DNA from: Rhodoferax sp.
GTDB lineage: Bacteria; Pseudomonadota; Gammaproteobacteria; Burkholderiales; Burkholderiaceae_C
Direction of reading: 5' to 3'
Length of the DNA: 44,967 bases
Assembly: GCF_028688795.1 (NCBI RefSeq)
Contig: NZ_JAQTXM010000035.1
Coordinates: forward strand, 1-44,967
Shown here: positions 33,990-41,964 of the stretch, one piece after another
How the letters are laid out: every line of letters starts with the position of its first letter
How positions within the stretch are numbered: position 1 is the first letter of the stretch
Program-made: the position numbers and the translations under genes
The notes under the pieces: model-generated
Databases searched by the model: none
What the model was told of the DNA's origin: nothing
The model's input: the letters and a program-made list of their open reading frames with translations, nothing else

Positions 33990-34811
33990 CTAAAACCGCT
34001 CTCCGTCCTGCAGATAGCGCCACTGACCCTCGGGCAGATTGGACAAGGCCACACGGCCAACCCGCTGGCGTTTCAGGCTTTTGATTTGCAGCCCAACGCG
34101 CTCGCACAGGTAGGCCATCAGCCCCGGGTGCGTGCCTTTGAGTGCCACGCGCAAGCGGGTTGATGTGTCTGACGTGCTGTTGATGCTGACCTTCACCGGT
34201 GGCAGTGGGTGGCCATCGGTGGTCAGGCCTGCGTTCAGGCGCTGCAACACCTCGGGCGGCACTTCACCGGCCACTTCCACCACCAGCTCGTGTTCCATCA
34301 CCGAAGCGTCTTCGGTCAGCTTGCGCAGCACGCGCCAGTCTTGCGTGAACACCACCAGTCCAGTGGCGGCCACTTCCAGCGGCACGCAGGCGGTGAGTTT
34401 GGCAAAGTGGTGTTTCAGCAGGCGCATGCCTGATGGGTCTTGCGTCCAGTGGTTGGCGGGCAGCAGCAACTGGTGTGCGGGTTTGACCCGTTTGCCCGCC
34501 TCACCCGGTGCCGCCATGGCCTCAAACCCAGCAGGTTTGTGCAACAGCAGCGTGACGTCGGTGAGCGCCATCAGGCTGGCGTGTGGGTCGACCACCACGG
34601 TCTGGTCGAGCACACGCGCCATCGGTTCTTCAACGATTTTGCCGTTGACACTGACCCAGCCACCCTCAATGTATTGCTCGGCCTCGCGGCGTGAGCAGTG
34701 CATAAGGTGCGCCACGTGTTTGGACAGACGCTCGCCGCTTGGCTCTGGCGTTCTAGCTGGAGGTTTGGCGGGAGGTTTCCCGGGCGGGGTGAATTTTTGA
34801 GGTTTGATCAT
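33990..34811 (-). CDS. S4-domain pseudouridine synthase homologue with altered active site
   Basis: A 273-residue RsuA/RluF-family protein: a Pro/Lys-rich start, an S4 RNA-binding domain (RLSKHVAHLMHCSRREAEQY ... VSVNGKIV), then the synthase fold with LLLHKPAGFEAM. In active members the catalytic Asp lies in GRLDxDTxGLLLLTND. Here the aligned stretch is VPLEVAATGLVVFTQD, with Glu at the Asp position and no Arg before it. It may be inactive, or an RNA-binding paralogue. I chose ATG 34811; an upstream TTG is possible. The function is therefore uncertain although the family is clear. Confidence 0.8.
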   Translation of the reverse strand: MIKPQKFTPPGKPPAKPPARTPEPSGERLSKHVAHLMHCSRREAEQYIEGGWVSVNGKIVEEPMARVLDQTVVVDPHASLMALTDVTLLLHKPAGFEAMAAPGEAGKRVKPAHQLLLPANHWTQDPSGMRLLKHHFAKLTACVPLEVAATGLVVFTQDWRVLRKLTEDASVMEHELVVEVAGEVPPEVLQRLNAGLTTDGHPLPPVKVSINSTSDTSTRLRVALKGTHPGLMAYLCERVGLQIKSLKRQRVGRVALSNLPEGQWRYLQDGERF

Positions 34812-34925
34812 TGCCGGCAATGGTAACCACTGCCACCGTGGCGATGCAACGCTGCGGCGGGCTCAAACAGCGGGGGGTGCCACGCGTGGTTCACGCATCT
34901 GGTTGGCTGCAGCGCTGATTTGTTG

Positions 34926-35798
34926 CTACCAACTCAGCGGGTCCAACTGGTAAAACTGGCAAAGTTCACGGTAAAGGCTTGGGTGTGCCTCGGCCATGGG
35001 GGCGGGCTGCTCAAAAAAGACCTCTGAGATCACGGCGAAAAATTCGCCAGGGTCGGTGGCGCCGTAGTCGTTCAGCAACGACGCTTCGCCACGCGCAGCG
35101 CGCGCCTGCAGTGCAGCAAATTCGGCTCCCAATACCTTTGACCAGCGCTTGTAATGCGCGCGCCGGGCCAGCATTGGCGCACCGTTGGCGCTACCCGTTT
35201 CCTGATCCAGTTGGTGGGCAAATTCATGAATGGCCACGTTTTGCCCGTCGTCCACCACGGCGGCACCGGCCAGGGTGTCTTGCCACGACAGGATGACCTG
35301 GCCGTCTGACCACGACTCACCTGACAACACCTGACGTGCGCGGTGCGTCAGCCCGACGGGGTCAATCTGGTCGCGCTCCACCACAAAACTGTCGGGGTAG
35401 ACCAGGATTTGGCGCAGGTTAGGGTAATAGTTGCTGGGGCGATTGAGGATCAGCAGGCAGGCGTGGGCGGCAATCGTGACCCGTATGTCATCGGTGATGT
35501 GCAGGCCGTTGCAGCCGATGAAAGCTTTTTCCGCCAGAAACACCTGCATGTGTTGTTTGAGTTGCAGTTGCAGGTCGGCCGGTAAGTGGCGCACATAAGG
35601 CACACGCCGCTTCAAGATGACGCGCCAGGTGGCTGGAAACGGTTGGGCGCGCAGTTTGGCGCGTTTGCGCTCGGTCAGCCAAGGCGCGCCCAAAAGCCAC
35701 AGCACCAGCAGCAGGCCCAGACAGGCAACGATGAAAACTGGCATGAATCGCTTCCGAATGGGTTTCAACAAGTTGGCAGATGGCCCCATCACCCCCAT
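34926..35798 (-). CDS. mtfA: MtfA-type zinc peptidase with N-terminal membrane anchor
   Basis: MtfA (DUF980) is a gluzincin-like aminopeptidase that in E. coli also binds the Mlc repressor and so affects glucose PTS genes. This 290-residue protein carries HEFAHQLD (H191, E192, H195) and a downstream Glu in GEFFAVISEVFFEQP as third ligand. An N-terminal hydrophobic segment (about 19-37) precedes the domain, which soluble E. coli MtfA is not known for. Upstream lies a dispersed repeat (35841). Confidence 0.87.
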   Translation of the reverse strand: MGVMGPSANLLKPIRKRFMPVFIVACLGLLLVLWLLGAPWLTERKRAKLRAQPFPATWRVILKRRVPYVRHLPADLQLQLKQHMQVFLAEKAFIGCNGLHITDDIRVTIAAHACLLILNRPSNYYPNLRQILVYPDSFVVERDQIDPVGLTHRARQVLSGESWSDGQVILSWQDTLAGAAVVDDGQNVAIHEFAHQLDQETGSANGAPMLARRAHYKRWSKVLGAEFAALQARAARGEASLLNDYGATDPGEFFAVISEVFFEQPAPMAEAHPSLYRELCQFYQLDPLSW

Positions 35799-35840
35799 TT
35801 TTCAAGTGCGCCGGGACCATGTCACTTTGTTCATCTGTAT

Positions 35841-35913
35841 TAAAAATTTATGATAAATCGGCCTGTATCCCTTGTTTTATATGCGTAAGTAGCTATTTTA
35901 TACATAGCAAATT
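35841..35913 (-). repeat. Dispersed repeat, copy 6
   Basis: On the minus strand: AAATAGCTACTTACGCATAT, then AAGGGATACAGGCCGATTTA. It lies between the mtfA start and the marR end. Confidence 0.7.
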
Positions 35914-35993
35914 AAGGCCGATGCAAGCACCTGTCAGGCGGGGGGATGCTTACCATGCACAGGCTGCGCAGCCGGCAAATTCGCACTTGCAGA

Positions 35994-36470
35994 CTATGCG
36001 CTGGTGTCGGTTGCAGCAGGGTTTTGGATGCTGTTGTCGGTGACCAGCAAAGACAGCAGCTGCATGAATTCATCACGTTGCGGGCTTGTCAGCGGGGCCA
36101 GGATGAGTTCTTGCGCGCGTTCCATGGGTCCAATGGCGTCGGCCAGCAGCTGTTCCCCTTCAGGGGTGAGTGTTAGTAGCCGAACCCGGCGATCGTCGGG
36201 CGATGCGCTGCGCGCCATCAGTCCGCGGGCTTCCAGCCGGTCCACCACGCCTGCCGTGGTTGAGGTGTCAAGCGCAATGTTGCGCGCCAGGGTGCGCTGG
36301 TCAAAGCCCGGGTGGTTATGAACCATTTGCAGAATGGCGTATTGCACCGGGGTGATGCCCAAGCCCTGGGTCTCCTGGGAAAAAAAAGCCACAGAAATCT
36401 GGTGTAGCCGGCGAATGGCGTGACCAGGTTGCAACTCAAGACGCACGTTTTTCAAGGCAGGGGTGTTCAT
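35994..36470 (-). CDS. MarR-family regulator of the gentisate operon
   Basis: A 158-residue winged-helix repressor: ITPVQYAILQMVHNHPGFDQ, TLARNIALDTSTTAGVVDRL (recognition helix), and wing RSASPDDRRVRLLTLTPEG. It is divergent from the 3-hydroxybenzoate hydroxylase gene with 124 bp between them, where an inverted repeat (36531-36559) could be its operator. Such regulators commonly release DNA on binding an aromatic acid. That it controls this operon is inference from position. Confidence 0.9.
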   Translation of the reverse strand: MNTPALKNVRLELQPGHAIRRLHQISVAFFSQETQGLGITPVQYAILQMVHNHPGFDQRTLARNIALDTSTTAGVVDRLEARGLMARSASPDDRRVRLLTLTPEGEQLLADAIGPMERAQELILAPLTSPQRDEFMQLLSLLVTDNSIQNPAATDTSA

Positions 36471-36530
36471 TCAATTGATTTTAGGGAGCACCTCATCTAA
36501 GGGTTTCTCCTAGGTTTGGAAAATCAAAGC

Positions 36531-36559
36531 ATCAGTATACTTATCGTCAGTGTACTGAT
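36531..36559. promoter_or_regulatory. Inverted repeat, candidate MarR operator
   Basis: atcagtatac and gtgtactgat are inverted copies with one mismatch, separated by 9 bases, so the half-sites are about two helical turns apart. The site lies 36 bases before the hydroxylase start codon. A second small palindrome, TCAATTGA, lies at the marR start (about 36473). Confidence 0.6.
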
Positions 36560-36594
36560 AATTAACGGAAAAGACCAATCCAGGAGTTCAAACG

Positions 36595-37797
36595 ATGAGC
36601 GACAAACAATCAAATCTGCCCGTCTTGGTAGCGGGCGGTGGTATCGGTGGCCTGGCGGCCGCCCTGGCTCTGGTACGCCAGGGTTTTCGGGTGACGGTGC
36701 TGGAGCAAGCGCCAGAAATCGGCGAAATCGGTGCCGGCATCCAGCTCGGCCCCAACGCTTTTCATGCCTTTGACGCCCTGGGTGTGGGCGACAAGGCGCG
36801 TAGCCGCTCGGTGTTCACCGACTACATGGTGATGCACGATGCGCTGGACGAATACCAGGTAGGCAAGATTCCGACCGACGAGGCCTTTCGCAAACGTTTT
36901 GGCAACCCTTACGCGGTGATCCATCGGGTGGACATCCACACCACGCTGCTTGAAGGGGCAACGGACACCGGCAAGGTGGATTTCCACACCAACACACGCA
37001 TTGAGCGCGTCGAGCAAGACGACACCAGCGTGACCGTGTTTGACCAAAACGGCAAGGCCTGGAAGGGCGTGGCACTGATTGGTGCCGATGGCGGCAAATC
37101 GGTGGTGCGCAAGCAATACGTCAACGACCCGCCCCGGGTGACTGGTCATGTGGTGTACCGTGCGGTGATCGACAAAAAAGACTTTCCGGAAAACCTGCAA
37201 TGGAACGCCGCCAGCATCTGGGTCGGCCCCAAATGCCACCTGGTGCACTACCCGCTGCGTGGCGGGGAACAGTACAACGTGGTGGTCACCTTCCATAGCC
37301 GCAAGACCGAAGAGTGGGGCGTGACCGACGGCAGCAAGGAAGAAGTGCAAAGCTATTTCAAGGACATCTGCCCCAAAGCGCGCCAGCTGATCGACCTGCC
37401 CAAGAGCTGGAAACGCTGGGCCACCGCCGACCGCGAACCCATCGCCACCTGGGCATTTGGCCGCGCCACCCTCCTGGGCGATGCCGCACACCCCACCACG
37501 CAGTACATGGCGCAAGGTGCGTGTATGGCACTGGAAGATGCGGTGACGCTGGGTGAAGCGCTGCGCGTGAACCACAACGACTGGCCCAAGGCCCTTGACT
37601 TGTACCAACGCTCACGTGTGGCCCGCACCGCCCGCATCGTGTTGTCGGGGCGAGAAATGGGTCGCCTGTACCACGCTGAAGGGGTGGAGCGGCTGGTGCG
37701 CAACGATTTGTGGAGAGGTCGTTCGGCTGAGCGGTTTTACGACGCAATGGAATGGCTCTACGGCTGGAACGTGACCAATTGCCTGGCCAAAGCTTGA
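36595..37797 (+). CDS. nagX: 3-hydroxybenzoate 6-hydroxylase (FAD monooxygenase)
   Basis: A 400-residue class A flavin monooxygenase. The FAD/NADH fold starts VLVAGGGIGGLAAALAL, the DG motif is LIGADGGKSVVR, and the second FAD motif is LLGDAAHPTTQYMAQGACMA. The segment CHLVHYPLRGGEQYN is typical of hydroxylases that act on hydroxybenzoates. Salicylate 1-hydroxylase (to catechol) is the sequence alternative, but the next gene is gentisate dioxygenase, so 6-hydroxylation of 3-hydroxybenzoate to gentisate fits best. AGGAG 9 bases upstream supports the start. First gene of the catabolic operon. Confidence 0.85.
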   Translation: MSDKQSNLPVLVAGGGIGGLAAALALVRQGFRVTVLEQAPEIGEIGAGIQLGPNAFHAFDALGVGDKARSRSVFTDYMVMHDALDEYQVGKIPTDEAFRKRFGNPYAVIHRVDIHTTLLEGATDTGKVDFHTNTRIERVEQDDTSVTVFDQNGKAWKGVALIGADGGKSVVRKQYVNDPPRVTGHVVYRAVIDKKDFPENLQWNAASIWVGPKCHLVHYPLRGGEQYNVVVTFHSRKTEEWGVTDGSKEEVQSYFKDICPKARQLIDLPKSWKRWATADREPIATWAFGRATLLGDAAHPTTQYMAQGACMALEDAVTLGEALRVNHNDWPKALDLYQRSRVARTARIVLSGREMGRLYHAEGVERLVRNDLWRGRSAERFYDAMEWLYGWNVTNCLAKA

Positions 37798-37830
37798 CCA
37801 CTTTCACCAACCACGACTGAAGGAAATCTC

Positions 37831-38886
37831 ATGCAACCGCAAGATCGTTTTGACACCCTGGGCCGTCTGGAAGACCTGCCACAGGACTACCGCGATGAGT
37901 TGACCAGCAAAAATCTGGTCCCGCTGTGGCCCAGTCTGCGGGCCGTGTTACCACCCGGAATCCCTGCCCGCAAAACCCAGCCGACTTGCTGGGCGTATGA
38001 CACTATCCGGCCGCTGCTGATAAAAGCCGGTGAACTGACCCCGATTGAAAAAGCCGAACGTCGTGTGCTCGTGCTGGCCAACCCGGGCCATGGCCTGGAA
38101 AAGATGCAGGCCAGCGCCGCCATGTATCTGGGGATGCAATTGCTGTTGCCGGGTGAACGCGCCCCAGCCCACAAACACACGCCAAACGCGGTGCGTATGG
38201 TGGTTGAGGGTGACGGTGCCTGGACCATCGTGAACGGTGAAAAATGCCCGATGAGCCGCGGCGACCTGATCCTGACGCCAACCGGGCTGTGGCACGAACA
38301 TGGACACGATGGTGACAAACCCGTGGTCTGGCTTGATGTATTGGACCTGCCGCTGGTTTATTACATGGAAGCCTCGTACCACGAGGAAGTTCCGAATCAG
38401 ACCGTGCTGCCAGGCCAAGGCCACAAGGCCTATGCGCGTGGCGGTCTGCGCCCCAGTCCAATGTTTGAGCGTGCAACCAAGGCCTACCCGATGCTGCGCT
38501 ACCCCTGGGCGCAAGCCCGCGCCGCCCTGTTGGAACTGGCAGACGACGACTCGAACGTGGAAGCCGTGCAAGTCACCTATGCCCAGCCTGAGAACGGCTT
38601 GGACGCGGAAAACATCCTGGGGTTCTACGCGTTGATGCTGCGACCTGGTCAGGTGCTGACCTTGCCCGCCCGCTCTCCAGCGCAAGTCTTTCACCTGATC
38701 GAAGGCAGCGTCCGGGCCCAAATTGTCGACAGCACCTTCACCTTGGCAGAAGCCGACACCTGTTGCGCGCCAGGCTACGAGCGGGTGACGCTGTCCAACC
38801 TGTCGGCTGACAAGCCATCGTTCGTTTTTATCGCCGATGAATCGCCGTTGCACCGCAAGCTGGGTGTGTTTGAGAACCGTGGCTAA
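37831..38886 (+). CDS. nagI: Gentisate 1,2-dioxygenase
   Basis: A 351-residue bicupin that cleaves gentisate to maleylpyruvate with Fe(II) and O2. The first cupin carries the metal site: H114 and H116 in PAHKHTPNAVRMVVEG and the later H155/H157 region LWHEHGHDG. The second cupin (about 255-340) includes LPARSPAQVFHLIEGS. It begins 33 bp after the hydroxylase with AAGGAAAT before the ATG. Length and motif order match NagI of Ralstonia-type gentisate pathways. Confidence 0.94.
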   Translation: MQPQDRFDTLGRLEDLPQDYRDELTSKNLVPLWPSLRAVLPPGIPARKTQPTCWAYDTIRPLLIKAGELTPIEKAERRVLVLANPGHGLEKMQASAAMYLGMQLLLPGERAPAHKHTPNAVRMVVEGDGAWTIVNGEKCPMSRGDLILTPTGLWHEHGHDGDKPVVWLDVLDLPLVYYMEASYHEEVPNQTVLPGQGHKAYARGGLRPSPMFERATKAYPMLRYPWAQARAALLELADDDSNVEAVQVTYAQPENGLDAENILGFYALMLRPGQVLTLPARSPAQVFHLIEGSVRAQIVDSTFTLAEADTCCAPGYERVTLSNLSADKPSFVFIADESPLHRKLGVFENRG

Positions 38887-38916
38887 GCGCCTGCCCACCA
38901 CTTAAAGGAAGACCCT

Positions 38917-39618
38917 ATGACCCAATACCTCTGGACCCCACCCGCCGTTCAATCCCTGCCGGTACGCGGCATGACCGAGCGCCTGCCCATCAACCGCCTG
39001 TTTTTTGTCGGGCGCAATTACCATGCGCATGCCGTCGAAATGGGCCGCCCGGTCGACAAAACAGTCGAGCGGCCGTTTTACTTCACCAAGGCACCGCAGA
39101 CACTGACTGAAAGTGGTGCAACCGTGGCCTACCCGCCGGAGACGAGCAACTACCATTTCGAGATGGAAATGGTGGTCGCCATCGGCAAACCCGGTTTCCG
39201 GGTCAAGGCCGAAGATGCCCACGACATTATTTTTGGCTATGGCGCAGGCCTGGACATGACACGGCGCGACCTGCAACTTGTCGCCCGTGACAAGGGCCGC
39301 CCCTGGGATTTGGGCAAAGATGTGGAGCAGTCTTCGGTCTGCTCTGAAATTGTGCCCATGCCGGGTGTGGTGATCGACCAAGGCGAGATCGCGCTGGAGG
39401 TCAATGGCGTCACCAAACAGAAATCCAACGTCGACAAGCTGATCTGGAACGTGCGCGAAATCATCGCCGACTTGTCCTTGTTCTACCACCTGCAACCTGG
39501 TGACCTGATTTACACCGGCACGCCAGAAGGCGTGGGCGCGGTGCTGGCAGGCGACAAGATCTCCGGCCGTGTTGAAGGCGTGTCAGAGGTCAGCCTGACG
39601 GTTGGCTCCGCCGAATAA
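38917..39618 (+). CDS. nagK: Fumarylpyruvate hydrolase (FAH family)
   Basis: This 233-residue fumarylacetoacetate-hydrolase-fold enzyme splits fumarylpyruvate into fumarate and pyruvate. Visible are FVGRNYHAHAVEMG, the metal-binding FEMEMVVAIGKPG, GYGAGLDMTRRDLQ and GDLIYTGTPEGVGAVLAGD. The neighbours fix the substrate: gentisate dioxygenase upstream, maleylpyruvate isomerase 14 bp downstream. Confidence 0.93.
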   Translation: MTQYLWTPPAVQSLPVRGMTERLPINRLFFVGRNYHAHAVEMGRPVDKTVERPFYFTKAPQTLTESGATVAYPPETSNYHFEMEMVVAIGKPGFRVKAEDAHDIIFGYGAGLDMTRRDLQLVARDKGRPWDLGKDVEQSSVCSEIVPMPGVVIDQGEIALEVNGVTKQKSNVDKLIWNVREIIADLSLFYHLQPGDLIYTGTPEGVGAVLAGDKISGRVEGVSEVSLTVGSAE

Positions 39619-39632
39619 ACACCCGCTCCAGC

Positions 39633-40271
39633 ATGAAGCTCTACAACTTCTTTCGCAGCGGCACCTCGCACCGGCTGCGCATTGCGCTCAACCTCAAAGG
39701 GCTGCAAACGCAGTACGTGCCGGTTGATTTGCGTACCGAACAGCACCTCAAAGACGAGTTCAAGGCCGTCAACCCGCAAATGTTGGTGCCCGCGCTGGAG
39801 GTTGATGGCAAGGTGCTGATTCAGTCCCCCGCCATCATCGAGTGGCTGGAAGAAACCCACCCGAGCCCGGCGCTACTGCCCAGCGGTGTAGATGACCGCG
39901 CCCATGTGCGGGCGCTGGCCGCGCTGGTGGGCTGTGACATTCATCCCATCAACAACCGCCGCATTCTTGAGTACCTGCGCAAATCCCTGGGCGCAGACGA
40001 GGCCGCGGTCAACACCTGGTGTGCCACCTGGATCACGGCGGGTTTTGACGCCTATGAAGCCTTGTTGGCCGCGGACACAAAGCGTGGCAGCTACAGCTTT
40101 GGCGACACCCCCACGGTGGCCGATGTCTACCTGATTCCGCAAGTGGAAAGTGCTCGCCGCTTTAAGGTCGATGTCAGCCGGTGGCCGCTCATCACCGCGG
40201 TGGACCGTGCCTGTGCAGAACTGGATGCGTTCAAACAAGCTGCACCCGCCGTGCAGCCTGACGCCGCCTGA
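39633..40271 (+). CDS. nagL: Glutathione-dependent maleylpyruvate isomerase
   Basis: A 212-residue zeta-class GST-like enzyme that converts maleylpyruvate to fumarylpyruvate. The N-terminal thioredoxin-like domain has MKLYNFFRSGTSHRLRIALN (the zeta motif SxTSHRLRI) and NPQMLVPALEVDG with QSPAIIEWLEE for glutathione binding. The helical domain has GCDIHPINNRRILEYLRK and FGDTPTVADVYLIPQV. It closely resembles NagL of Ralstonia U2 as I recall it. It ends the enzyme part of the operon. Confidence 0.94.
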   Translation: MKLYNFFRSGTSHRLRIALNLKGLQTQYVPVDLRTEQHLKDEFKAVNPQMLVPALEVDGKVLIQSPAIIEWLEETHPSPALLPSGVDDRAHVRALAALVGCDIHPINNRRILEYLRKSLGADEAAVNTWCATWITAGFDAYEALLAADTKRGSYSFGDTPTVADVYLIPQVESARRFKVDVSRWPLITAVDRACAELDAFKQAAPAVQPDAA

Positions 40272-40343
40272 AAGCAAAAAAAGTTCTTAAACCAAGGGTG
40301 AATGGCAACTTGCCACAAGCCTAAAAAACTATCGGAGACTGTC

Positions 40344-41318
40344 ATGAAATCATTGAAATCCTTTCGCGTTCTGGCGCTTGCTGCCACGCTTGCCAGCACC
40401 GCATTTGGTGCCAGCGCCCAGGCCTTGAAGCTTGGCCATATCGTGCCACCCACCCACGTCTGGCATCAGGTGTCGGAAAAAATCGCCGCTGACCTGGACA
40501 TTGCCTCCGGCGGCAAGATGAAAATTGCGGTCAGCCCCCTGCAAAAGCTCGGTACCGAAGCCCAGATGATCAACCTGATGCAAGCAGGTGCACAACAGTT
40601 CGGCATCTTCACCGTGGGTGGCCTGTCCAACCGCGAAGAATCCTTGCTGGGCTGGTCCTTGCCCTATGTGTTCAAAGATGTGGCGCACGCATCTCGCGCG
40701 GCGGGTACGCCTGCTGCCAAGGAAATGCTCAAACGCCTGGACCAGCACGGCCTCGTTGGCCTGGGCTACACCTTTGCCGGCATGCGCCATGTGCTGTCGC
40801 TGCAACCGGTGACCAGTGCCAAAGACCTGACCAACAAAAAAATCCGCTCATTCCCCAGCCCGATCTACAACGACTGGTGGATTGCCAACGGTGCCGCACC
40901 CACCGCCATGCCCTTGTCAGAAGTGGCGCCATCCCTGACCACAAAGCTGCTTGATGCGGTCGATGTGGACCTGGATGCCCTCGTCGGCCTGAAGTTTCAC
41001 CAGCAAGCCCCCAACCTGACATTGACCAACCACATGGCTTTTCCGGCAGTGATTGTGGTGTCGAAAAAATGGTGGGCAACCCGCAGTGATGCGGACCGCG
41101 CCATGGTCACCAAAGTGGTGACGGATGCCGAAAAATGGGGCTACCAGACCGCCATTGATGCTGATGTGAACAACCTGAAAAAAGCCACGGCCGACGGCGC
41201 CAAGGTCATCCCCTTTGACATCAAGTCCTTCCAGGCTGTTGGCGGACAGGTGCGTGACAAGTACACCGCTAAAAACCCGCTGATTGCTGACTTCTACAAG
41301 CAAGCCAAGGATCTTTGA
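40344..41318 (+). CDS. dctP: TRAP transporter substrate-binding protein, DctP family
   Basis: A 324-residue periplasmic binding protein with signal peptide MKSLKSFRVLALAATLASTA, cleaved after ASA. Next come LKLGHIVPPTHVWHQVSEKI, and the DctP ligand-binding KKIRSFPSPIYNDWW with the conserved Arg for carboxylates. The ATG at 40344 has GGAG upstream; an in-frame start at 40302 would spoil the signal peptide. Its place after the gentisate genes suggests that it binds 3-hydroxybenzoate or gentisate; that is inference. Confidence 0.9.
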   Translation: MKSLKSFRVLALAATLASTAFGASAQALKLGHIVPPTHVWHQVSEKIAADLDIASGGKMKIAVSPLQKLGTEAQMINLMQAGAQQFGIFTVGGLSNREESLLGWSLPYVFKDVAHASRAAGTPAAKEMLKRLDQHGLVGLGYTFAGMRHVLSLQPVTSAKDLTNKKIRSFPSPIYNDWWIANGAAPTAMPLSEVAPSLTTKLLDAVDVDLDALVGLKFHQQAPNLTLTNHMAFPAVIVVSKKWWATRSDADRAMVTKVVTDAEKWGYQTAIDADVNNLKKATADGAKVIPFDIKSFQAVGGQVRDKYTAKNPLIADFYKQAKDL

Positions 41319-41332
41319 TTCCGGCTTCAACT

Positions 41333-41354
41333 GGCGTGGCCGCAATGCCACGCC
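41333..41354 (+). other. Stem-loop after dctP
   Basis: ggcgtggc and gccacgcc form a perfect 8-bp stem with a 6-base loop 15 bases after the dctP stop. No T-run follows. Such structures can protect the abundant binding-protein mRNA and reduce read-through to the membrane genes. Confidence 0.55.
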
Positions 41355-41369
41355 GCAGCAAGAAATAAC

Positions 41370-41432
41370 GGCTGTCATTGCGGGTCACTGCCCGCCATCC
41401 ATGGATACCTGATCGGGTCCGGGATGACAGCC
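41370..41432. repeat. Palindromic extragenic element between dctP and dctQ
   Basis: The outer arms ggctgtcat and atgacagcc pair perfectly. Inside, gcggg/cccgc and the centre ccatccatggat can fold further, followed by gggtccggg. The pattern GTCATTGCGGG...ATCCATGGAT...CCGGGATGAC is that of a palindromic repeat found in many proteobacterial genomes. It lies in the 148-bp gap within the TRAP operon. Confidence 0.65.
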
Positions 41433-41466
41433 AGAGACGACATCCCTTCTACAGGAGCCCCTGGCA

Positions 41467-41964
41467 ATGTTCCAGACCATTCAACTGATCGACCGCCGCC
41501 TGGCCGTGCTGGAGCGCGCAATGGTCATTGCGCTCACCGCCGGCATCGCCGGCATCATGATGACGCAGGTGGTGATGCGCTATTTTTTCAGCGCACCCAT
41601 CTTCTGGGCCGAAGAGGTTGCGGTGCAGTTGCTGGTTTTTGTGACCCTGTTCGGTCTTTCTTTACTCATCCAGCAAGTGCAACTGGTCACCATTGACTTT
41701 TTGCCCCGGGCTTTGCCGCCACGCGCCCGCCATGCCCTGCTGGCCGTGCTGGGCCTGGTGATGCTTGCGCTGTTGGTCTTCATTGCCTGGCTGGGGTGGG
41801 AGTGGGTTAACCGTGCCGACGTCCGGCTGGAGCGCGGCGCCACGACACAACTGCCACGCTGGTACAACTTCTCGGCCCTGCCGCTGGCGTTTGCATGCAT
41901 GGCCTGGCACCAACTGGCCGCTATCTTGCGTGACCTGCGCGCCTTGACGGGAGCGTCCAAATGA
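41467..41964 (+). CDS. dctQ: TRAP transporter small membrane subunit DctQ
   Basis: A 165-residue protein with four predicted transmembrane helices. It shows the family pattern MVIALTAGIAGIMMTQVVMRYFFSAPIFWAEE, with the conserved RYFF and W-x-EE. It pairs with DctM in the inner membrane to form the Na+-driven uptake complex. AGGAG precedes the ATG, and the gene overlaps dctM by four bases (ATGA). Confidence 0.92.
   Translation: MFQTIQLIDRRLAVLERAMVIALTAGIAGIMMTQVVMRYFFSAPIFWAEEVAVQLLVFVTLFGLSLLIQQVQLVTIDFLPRALPPRARHALLAVLGLVMLALLVFIAWLGWEWVNRADVRLERGATTQLPRWYNFSALPLAFACMAWHQLAAILRDLRALTGASK

Noticed and set aside
36610..38901. Long minus-strand frames (over 300 codons) opposite the hydroxylase and gentisate dioxygenase genes
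   Set aside because: Shadows of strongly supported enzymes; no ribosome sites or motifs.
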